Of a DNA stretch of 24,058 nucleotides, positions 18,345 to 24,058 are shown in pieces. The notes below the pieces were generated by a model. That model was given only the letters and a program-made list of their open reading frames with translations. It was not told where the DNA came from and ran no database searches. The stretch's first letter is position 1. The number at the start of each line of letters is the position of its first letter. The position numbers were made by a program, and so were the translations under genes. Origin of the DNA: Isoetes engelmannii (lineage: Eukaryota > Streptophyta > Lycopodiopsida > Isoetales > Isoetaceae); the NCBI GenBank assembly GCA_011763485.2, contig JAANSK020239961.1, forward strand, positions 1 to 24,058, given 5' to 3'.

Positions 18345-18675
18345 AACCATTGGTCCATGAACACACAACACCATAGCAGTTGTTGCTATACTTTACAACC
18401 ATTGCATGAGCTATTGAACATGACGTTCGTGGGCTTGCTGGGCTCATATCTTCAAGAGGTGATGGATACACGGACTCAACTGTGTCCGCCGGTGCGGTAT
18501 TGAATGACACTATATTATTGTACAGTATACCAGCAAACTTATTACTGCCAAGGTTTTTCCCTCGAAACCCTTCGGGGCGGGGTTTTTTAATCCTGACAAT
18601 GATTGGCGTGCTGCTGTCTTTGTTTAGGTCCCATAGGACAATTGGTCTCCGTGGACGATAAAAAATCTATTATAT
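18345..18675 (+). mobile_element. 3' fragment of LINE family B
   Basis: Aligns with 8370-8706: TCATATCTTCAAGAGGTGATGG, TACAGTATACCAGCAA, the hairpin AAACCCTTCGGGGCGGGG (18565-18582), TCCCATAGG and CGTGGACGATAAAAAA. It ends in TCTATTATATTCTATTC, the same short-repeat tail as the 12975 copy. Only about 330 bp of the 3' end remain; the 5' limit is approximate because similarity fades. No coding potential is left. Confidence 0.85.
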
Positions 18676-19155
18676 TCTATTCTTGTAGCAATTTGATATT
18701 TTTTACAAAAGTAATTTGATTTTAATCATAAATAAAGAGTATAAGGTTTTATACTTATGGGAGGTTAAAAAGAATACTTATATATAGATGGAATGATGAT
18801 TCCTTTATACTAATTGCCCATGAACCACCATGGCAATCCTACCATTAGAACTAAACAATAAGCTATCACAAAAAGAGTTGCAACCAAATGGCTATACATG
18901 CTTTCTACTAAGTAACATAAGATAGAGCCCACTAACACGGTATGAGAACAATATGATGTCATATCTATTTATGAAAATGTCAAGGATTGCCATTTGTAGT
19001 TTGTTTTATGAAGAGGTTTTCACACTTTGACAAATAACGCATTTTGTTAATCCAAATGTGGAGCATGTTTTGGGGCAAGAACTACAGAAGCAAAGCATTT
19101 TACAATGTAATCCCATCGATTCGAGCCATCGGATTGAGATTCTAGACTGGGCGAG
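18676..19155. other. AT-rich spacer, no gene seen
   Basis: No frame or repeat of note until the promoter-like sequence that follows. Confidence 0.5.
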
Positions 19156-19283
19156 CATGCATGTCCCGCATGCATGTATTTTCTGGTCGGGATATCACTA
19201 TTTAAGGCGAAGCTCTTCATTAACATCTCATCGGCGCTTCCTCTTCTCTCTCAGCAGTACCATATTCTCTACTCTTTGAAACC
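19156..19283 (+). promoter_or_regulatory. Promoter-like sequence with paired RY motifs and TATA-like box
   Basis: CATGCATG occurs at 19156-19163 and 19169-19176. This is the RY element, bound by B3 factors of the ABI3/FUS3/LEC2 type in seed genes. TATTTAAG (19199-19206) is TATA-like, and a CT-rich leader-like stretch (19225-19275) precedes an ATG at 19284. The arrangement is what a plant core promoter looks like, but the downstream frame is short and unrecognised, so it may be a relic. Confidence 0.4.
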
Positions 19284-19475
19284 ATGCAAGGGAAAGGCTT
19301 CTCCATACTTGGATTGACCAATTTGGCATTTCTTTCCATGCTGTGGCATGTTCCTTCCCGGCCTTGCCTGTTCTTTGGCCATAATCCTTTGACGTTCATC
19401 CTCGATCCCATTTTGATTATTGAAGTTCTCTTCTATTCGGGAGTTTTTGTCGTTTTCATACGAGCCCAATTTTAG
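19284..19475 (+). other. 63-codon frame after promoter-like sequence; opposite strand also open
   Basis: From ATG 19284 the frame reads MQGKGFSILGLTNLAFL and ends with a hydrophobic IIEVLFYSGVFVVFIRAQF, so a small membrane protein is conceivable. The opposite strand is open over 19520-19269 with a hydrophilic product (MARIDELLKLGSYENDKN, K/E/N-rich) that looks at least as protein-like. One frame may be the shadow of the other. I recognise neither. Promoter context favours the plus strand, composition the minus strand. Confidence 0.25.
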
Positions 19476-19497
19476 AAGCTCATCGATCCGAGCCATC

Positions 19498-19571
19498 AGC
19501 TCTACCACTTTGCATGTCATTCACGTATGAGGGCATGTTCGTGCCTACTAGCTCTACCACTTTGCATGTCA
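19498..19571. repeat. 22-bp direct repeat, 52-bp period
   Basis: AGCTCTACCACTTTGCATGT (plus CA) occurs at 19498-19519 and 19550-19571. It suggests a small local duplication. The first copy overlaps the start of the minus-strand frame. Confidence 0.9.
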
Positions 19572-20040
19572 AGAACGATGCAATGCAAGACACACTCAAC
19601 GCTTGCGAGACAATCTGAAATACATCACACTTAAGTTCCATAAGAAACAAGGATTATGCAAGATTGTTGGAGATTATGGAGAAAGACCAACATGCAAGTG
19701 GTTGTAGGCATTTATATAAACTAATGAACATATTAATGTGACGTCGATAAATAACTCTCACCTTGATATGTGACACTAAATTCGTTGCGACAAATCATGA
19801 GATTGTGAATCATATTAGTTAATTGATGCTTGTAGGCAACAATGAATGAAAACAAAGAGGTGATATTAAAATAGTTGCAAAGGATTTTATGAGATTGTGA
19901 ACAGATATTAGAGATAGAGACAAAAAGACATTAGAACACTATTAATGCTCAGTGAGAGACATGATAAAACTTCTAAGAGAAATAATGGTGGGTTAAGATC
20001 ATTTGATAAAGAATTCCAGGTCCATGCATCTCAAGTGAAA
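19572..20040. other. AT-rich spacer, no gene seen
   Basis: No recognisable frame, RNA or repeat. Confidence 0.5.
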
Positions 20041-20085
20041 AGAATAGAATAGAATAAGATAATTTATCGTCCACAGAGACCAATT
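20041..20085 (-). mobile_element. Very short LINE family B tail
   Basis: On the minus strand it reads AATTGGTCTCTGTGGACGATAAA, then TTATCTTATTCTATTCTATTC. This is the last 20-25 bp of family B plus its TCTAT-type repeat tail. It is the shortest of the four copies and shows the 3' end is the constant part. Confidence 0.7.
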
Positions 20086-20496
20086 TGTATTTGACACATG
20101 ATCTGAAGAATTTATTTCCATTGATGTGAAGGAATGACAAGAGGAGGAGAGTAGGTGATGATACTGCCTAGATTGGCGTTCTGTGAAACATGTACTATAC
20201 AAGATGTTGCATGATGAATCAAATCACTCATCTCCTTCAGAAAAATACTCAGTGATAAGCAGATTTGATGGCAAAGAGGAAAGAAGGGGGAATTTCTTTA
20301 CAAGTAAATAAGCAGGGGACCTTTGTTAGATCCACTACAGAGAGGAGAAAGAATAGAATAGAAAGAAATTTTAGGGACCTCGAAATTTTGGCCCAGATCA
20401 ACGTGTTTTTACAATCCGAAACCTTCTGTCGATTTTTGGTGGGTGATGCTAAGGCTCAAAAACTGATAAATGCATATCGGAAACCATATAGTGCTC
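20086..20496. other. 3' flank of the polyketide synthase gene
   Basis: Probably holds the 3' untranslated region of the minus-strand PKS gene, next to its stop. An AATAAA on the minus strand lies at 20115-20110, about 380 bp past the stop; a nearer signal was not recognised. A 90-codon plus-strand frame starting at 20265 runs into the PKS end and is not considered real. Confidence 0.4.
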
Positions 20497-22163
20497 CTAT
20501 AGTGCTTGGCTTTTCAGAAGAAGGGCTGCAAATGTAACCCCAGGTCCCATGGCCACACAAATTCCCCATTTAGACCCTTCTCCGGTGGTGGAATGTTTTC
20601 CTTCCTCAGACCTCCGAACTACGTTCTCCAGCACAAACAAGCACGACGGACCTCCCAAATTTCCACATTCGCCCAGTATTTCGCTCGAAGCTTTCATCTT
20701 CTCATCCGCCAAATTCAAGGTATCCTTCACCTTTTGTAGCACAGGTCTTCCTGCAGTGTGAATCGCCCAAAATAGGTCGTTGTACTCCGGCGCTGGCTGA
20801 TCTTCGCAGGTATCTAGAGCTTTAGTGACGAATTCTTCAATGTGTTCTCCGATTAGGGCAGGCAGAATCCGACCTACGATTCCTGTGATACCTATTTCTC
20901 GGAGGCGGACTTCTACAGCCTCCTCTGTTCCGGCAAGTACGTTTTCCCCTGCCCAGTGGATCTCAAATAGGGTTTTTTCTTCAGGAGTCGGATCTGCGCC
21001 TACTATCACAGCGGCCGCGCCATCTCCGAATATGGCTTCTTGGACCAACAGATGCGGCATGTGCTCGTCCGGCGGATGAACCCACAAGGTAGTGTCTTCG
21101 CATGCTACCACCAAAACCCTAGCCCCTTTGTTATTTTCTGCTACATCTTTGGCCATTCTCATTGCAGACTGTGACGAAAAACATGCATGTATGTAGAACA
21201 TTATCCTCTTCACGCTGTTGCTCAAGCCTAACATCTTTGTTAAGTAATAATCTGGCCCTGGCATTGAAAACATGGACTGTGTTGCAAATATTACATGTGT
21301 AATCTTCGATCTGTCTTGACCCCATTGCCTTATTGCCTTCTCTGCTGCATTTTTTGCTAACTCTGGCAGATCCTTTTTTGTCAGAGCCATTTTATCTGCT
21401 AGTTTACCTTCTGTTAGGCTCCTAAAACTTGGATTCTGCTCCCATCCTTCTTTTGTTAGACAGAAGTGCCTTTTGTTTATTGATGACCCGTCGCCTGCAA
21501 GAATTAGTTACCAGGTGAGTTTTTTGCTCGTTTGTAGAATTTAGATACCATACAACTAAATGATTTACAGTCACCATTCACCAACATGGTATTTTTAAAA
21601 TCACTTGTGCAGGAAGGAGTCAGTGCTAGAAAGCTGTACTGTATGGCATACTTCCAAGAAACTTTTCAGATACCTTTCTCTGTCTGGCAGTGATTAAAAA
21701 TGCTTAAAATTTAACATGGTTCGGACAGTTAACATGGTTAGAGCGCTAATGGTGGATGCATCATTTACAGGATTGAATACTAATCAGTTCATTACAAACC
21801 AATGGATTTCTCAGTAGACAGATTAATGCTTGAGCAAGCAGCTAAGACAACCCAGTACAGAAACAGGGCAAATCAAAGTGCAGAGCAAGACCATCAATCA
21901 AACACTCAGTCTGAGAAAGCAGTGGATTAAATGCATAGTTTTCTTCCATTCAAACAGGGAGCTCCAGAATGAATGCATCAGAAGCAGAATTGGGACTTAC
22001 ACATTCTTTTGAACTTGTTCTTGAGATCAATCTTGTCATTTGCGCCGCTAACATCGAAGAAGTAATCCGGATACGACTTCTGCTCGATGAAGAAGGGCGG
22101 CACAGCGGTAGCGATTGAAAGAATGCAAGCAGGGCCTTCTGGTTTCTCCATCTCTGCAGACAT
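20497..22163 (-). CDS. Type III polyketide synthase, chalcone-synthase-like, divergent
   Basis: Two exons, 22163-22001 and 21494-20497, encode 386 residues, the usual CHS-family length. These homodimeric enzymes extend a CoA starter with malonyl-CoA and cyclise the chain. The start MSAEMEKPEGP is chosen because the family begins about ten residues before GPA.IL; an in-frame upstream ATG at 22322 would add an unlikely 53 residues. The intron splits a Cys codon (T|GC, Cys55) exactly as in plant CHS genes. The catalytic triad is present: Cys159 (HACFSS), His300 (FWAIHTAGRP), Asn333 (ECGNLGG), with the gatekeeper Phe210 in FGDGAAA. Compared with alfalfa CHS, pocket positions differ: Thr132 to Gln127, Gly256 to Val250, Phe265 to Gly259, Ser338 to Gly335, and GFGPG to AMGPG. 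Hence it is probably not a chalcone synthase. Some traits (HPP in place of RGPS, IEEF) recall the anther/sporopollenin-type branch. No stops or frameshifts. Confidence 0.93.
21495..22000 (-). other. Intron of the polyketide synthase gene
   Basis: 506 bp with donor GTAAGT (22000-21995) and acceptor TAATTCTTGCAG (ends 21495), phase 1 inside the Cys55 codon. This is the one intron position conserved across most plant CHS-family genes, which supports orthodox inheritance and not retroposition. Nothing else is recognised inside it. Confidence 0.93.
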
Positions 22164-22330
22164 ATTGATCTTCTCAAGGATGAAGAAGCTGGAAGTGTTC
22201 AAGTGTAGAAGAGGTCCTCTGTAATACTTTCTGAAAGGTATGATAAATTCACTCTTATAGGAACTGATGTGTATACGTGTTATTGTCAAACTACTACAGA
22301 AAGAAGCTGCAGGGAAGAACACCTCGGATT
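22164..22330 (-). promoter_or_regulatory. Core promoter and 5' leader of the polyketide synthase gene
   Basis: On the minus strand CTATAAGAG (22259-22251) is a plausible TATA box about 90 bp before the start codon, leaving a leader of roughly 60 bp. An ACGT core, AACACGTATAC, lies just upstream (about 22281-22271); ACGT elements are common in phenylpropanoid promoters. The start has A at -3 (CAATATGT). The transcription start is not known. Confidence 0.45.
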
Positions 22331-23016
22331 TAAATTACTCTATTCTTTGTTTATTCTTTGTTTTTTTTTCTTTCCTAGATCTCACTATAAGGTCCCTACA
22401 TCTGGAACCAAATTATATTCCTTAAGGCTAGGACTGTAAAAATCCCATGCTGAGCTGTGTGGCTGTTAACCGTTCATATTTTGACCAGCTACCAGTCTTC
22501 TCTATACCTGGCACCAACCCTTCTTATTCCATTTTTACTATGCCATGCTCTACATTTAAGCCAACAACTTTTCGCATTATCTTAGGGAAATATATGTCAA
22601 GACGCCTTCCTAGACTGTTGATTTCAGCATTGTTTTCCAATAATTGGAATTGGTCATTACCCACGTGCTCCTCTTACGTATTCATAGTTGTTAGAATGCT
22701 CCAATCTACTATTTCTCAAGGGTTTGCACATGGGTCGTTTGTTTGAAACGTGAGATTTTTTATTGTATTTCTTGCCGTTTTTGTGGGGCTGTGGGTTGTC
22801 GTGACATCTTTTTCTTTAGCTGACGGAAATATGGCCCTCGGCGGCACCAGCTCATATCGTCCTTGGATTGAATTTTTGATGGTAGTGGAATTAGTTAGTT
22901 CCATGTTTCCATCGTTATAAACACGTCCATCGTTTTAAACACGTTGCAACAGATGTGGCAAATTTATTATGTCCATCCTTTTTGACATCCACACCCAGAC
23001 CTAGGAATGCCATAGA
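22331..23016. other. Upstream spacer of the PKS gene
   Basis: A T-rich stretch near 22350-22372 and frames of up to 99 codons without recognisable domains. A small 18-bp tandem duplication is listed separately. No gene is called. Confidence 0.5.
22908..22943. repeat. 18-bp tandem duplication
   Basis: TCCATCGTTATAAACACG followed directly by TCCATCGTTTTAAACACG; one difference. Confidence 0.9.
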
Positions 23017-23499
23017 TTGAGGAGTACAAGAATACGTAATGGTCTTGCCCAGCAAATTTCACCTTATTACAACCCATTCTTAAATCAAATAATTTGCTAT
23101 GTATATATACGGAGGTCCTCCGTATATCTTCCGTATCTTTTTGGCATTGTGCATCGAAGAAAGGAACGCCGCCCTGCATTGGTGCAGATGTTGCAAAAGA
23201 ACCCCCACAGATCCGGCCAGTTTCTGCTCATGTCTTGCGAATTAGTAGGCGAAATACTGGATCCGGCCATCAGATTGGCATTCAATGAACAGTTTTTTGG
23301 TGCGTATGATGAAGAATGTTTTGCGAATCTGGAGAAAACTTGTCTTGGCGAATGGGAGACGGCTTATAGAGCAAAATTGAAGAGGGATATTGCGGATTTG
23401 GGAAGAACAGATTTGCCATTGAGGAAGAGGAAGATTATTCTTTCGGCAAGGAGAAAACTTGTTCTGGCGAATGGGAGACGTTTTACAGAGCAAAATTGA
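23017..23499 (+). other. Candidate coding region, unidentified, with internal duplication
   Basis: A 160-codon frame whose second half looks like real protein: RSGQFLLMSCELVGEILD, AFNEQFFGAYDEECFANLEK, then GEWETAYRAKLKRDIADLG and a basic RKRK end. The first half (23017 to about 23140) looks non-coding and crosses a palindrome, so the true beginning is unknown. I do not recognise the family. A 119-bp tandem duplication begins at 23332; because 119 is not a multiple of three, this frame shifts in the second copy and stops. Either the gene is broken by the duplication or it is a fragment in a repeat. Confidence 0.35.
23105..23127. repeat. Perfect 23-bp palindrome
   Basis: ATATACGGAGG (23105-23115), one central T, CCTCCGTATAT (23117-23127). 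CTTCCGTATC directly follows, a partial third copy of the arm. Confidence 0.95.
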
Positions 23500-23565
23500 A
23501 GAGGGATTTTGCAGATTTGGGAAGAACAGATCTGCCATTGAAGAAAAGGAAAATTAATATTCCAC
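23332..23565 (+). repeat. 119-bp tandem duplication of coding-like sequence
   Basis: Copy 1 spans 23332-23450, copy 2 begins at 23451 and is recognisable to about 23560. Both start GAGAAAACTTGT and share GAGCAAAATTGAAGAGGGAT and GATTTGGGAAGAACAGAT. Each copy is open in its own frame and encodes nearly the same peptide (GEWETAYRAKLKRDIADLG versus GEWETFYRAKLKRDFADLG). Copy 2 continues to a stop at 23593-23595. Confidence 0.92.
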
Positions 23566-23586
23566 AGATGGGATTAAAAGCTCGGG

Positions 23587-24058
23587 ATGTGGATTAACTG
23601 CAAAAATCTCTGCTGGGTTTTTTTGAAACAGGGTCTCCAAAACTCACGGCTCCATAGACTCTGCCTGGAAAATCGCACTCTTAATTTTTGCAAACTCTGC
23701 CTGGCAGATAGCGCTCTAGAACGAGGACATAGCACCGGGAGTTTCTGCAAGAGTATGAAGCAGATCTGGCGACGAAGCAGATTACTAAAACTTGTTGAAT
23801 ATGCTCAAAGAACCCTCTGCATACCTCTTTTTCCGGCGATGCTTCCTGCCTCCATAGCATGGCGATGCCTAGGTAATGACGATGCAAGAAAACGTTCCAC
23901 CGAAACTGTGCCTCCGGAACTGCTCGATCGACTCCACCGAAACAGGGGAACTCTGAAACATTTCTTGGAAGGGGGAAATTAGCTGGACAAAACCCTTACG
24001 TAGGAAAATGTGCCAAAGGAGGCCCTTACGTGGGGCTCGGGCACTGGCTCGCCTTAAC
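23587..24058 (+). other. Right end of window: doubtful frame, nothing recognised
   Basis: A 131-codon frame at 23587-23982 is rich in C, R and L, without a recognised domain. Shorter frames on the same strand (for example LQEYEADLATKQITKTC) look as protein-like, so no choice is possible. CTCTGCCTGG(C/A)A repeats at about 23659 and 23695. CCCTTACGT occurs twice near the end (about 23994 and 24023). Confidence 0.3.

Noticed and set aside
20330-20365. Fifth LINE family B tail because of AGAATAGAATAG
   Set aside because: Only the microsatellite-like tail is similar; the GTGGACGATAAA end is absent.
20506-21079. Plus-strand frames of 70-84 codons inside the polyketide synthase region
   Set aside because: They are antisense to an intact, strongly recognisable exon.
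22164-22322. Longer N-terminus for the polyketide synthase from the in-frame ATG at 22322
   Set aside because: It would add 53 residues without family similarity, and the likely TATA box lies inside that stretch; MSAEMEK fits the family start.

Overview
This is a stretch of land-plant nuclear DNA. It has spliceosomal introns with canonical GT..AG ends, long gene-poor AT-rich spacers, many layers of decayed non-LTR retrotransposons and a hAT-type MITE. One gene is clearly intact: a chalcone-synthase-like type III polyketide synthase on the minus strand (20497-22163). It carries the single intron, splitting a Cys codon, that is typical of plant CHS-family genes. The PKS is far from ordinary chalcone synthase, and one abundant LINE family is neither the usual plant L1 nor obviously RTE. 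The sparse gene content would suit a large genome such as a gymnosperm or fern, but the species cannot be fixed from the sequence.

Layout. 1-161 is a minisatellite cut by the window edge. 946-1273 is spacer with nine exact CTGCCAC motifs, two extended to G-boxes. 2046-2261 is an 84-bp tandem repeat. 2420-5201 (minus) is the 5' part of a plant L1-type LINE (ORF1 with a DUF4283-like domain, start of the ORF2 endonuclease). 5415-8706 (plus) is a long decayed LINE of another clade (endonuclease, reverse transcriptase, C-terminal Cys/His motif, 3' hairpin). Three more 3' fragments of that second family lie at 12975-14165 (minus), 18345-18675 (plus) and 20041-20085 (minus).

9676-11319 is a palindrome-rich block: two roughly 155-bp arms in inverted orientation enclose what look like captured host gene pieces, including a 44-bp exon matching the third RRM of Mei2-like proteins. 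14334-15041 is a SINE-like retroposon with 16-bp target-site duplications whose body has expanded into five roughly 100-bp units with pol III box-like sequences. 15802-16500 is a decayed reading frame interrupted by a 5'-truncated retroposon with its own target-site duplication. 17699-17915 is a complete hAT MITE with a perfect 8-bp duplication. 19156-19475 is promoter-like DNA with duplicated RY motifs ahead of a 63-codon frame. 23017-23595 contains coding-like sequence with a 119-bp tandem duplication.

The genes do not form a pathway. The PKS is the only likely active gene, and its catalytic triad is intact while several substrate-pocket positions are changed, so its product is probably not naringenin chalcone. 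The most unusual structures are the SINE with the internal array, the inverted-repeat block with gene fragments, and the LINE family with a conserved 3' hairpin. All calls come from reading the sequence; no database search was possible.
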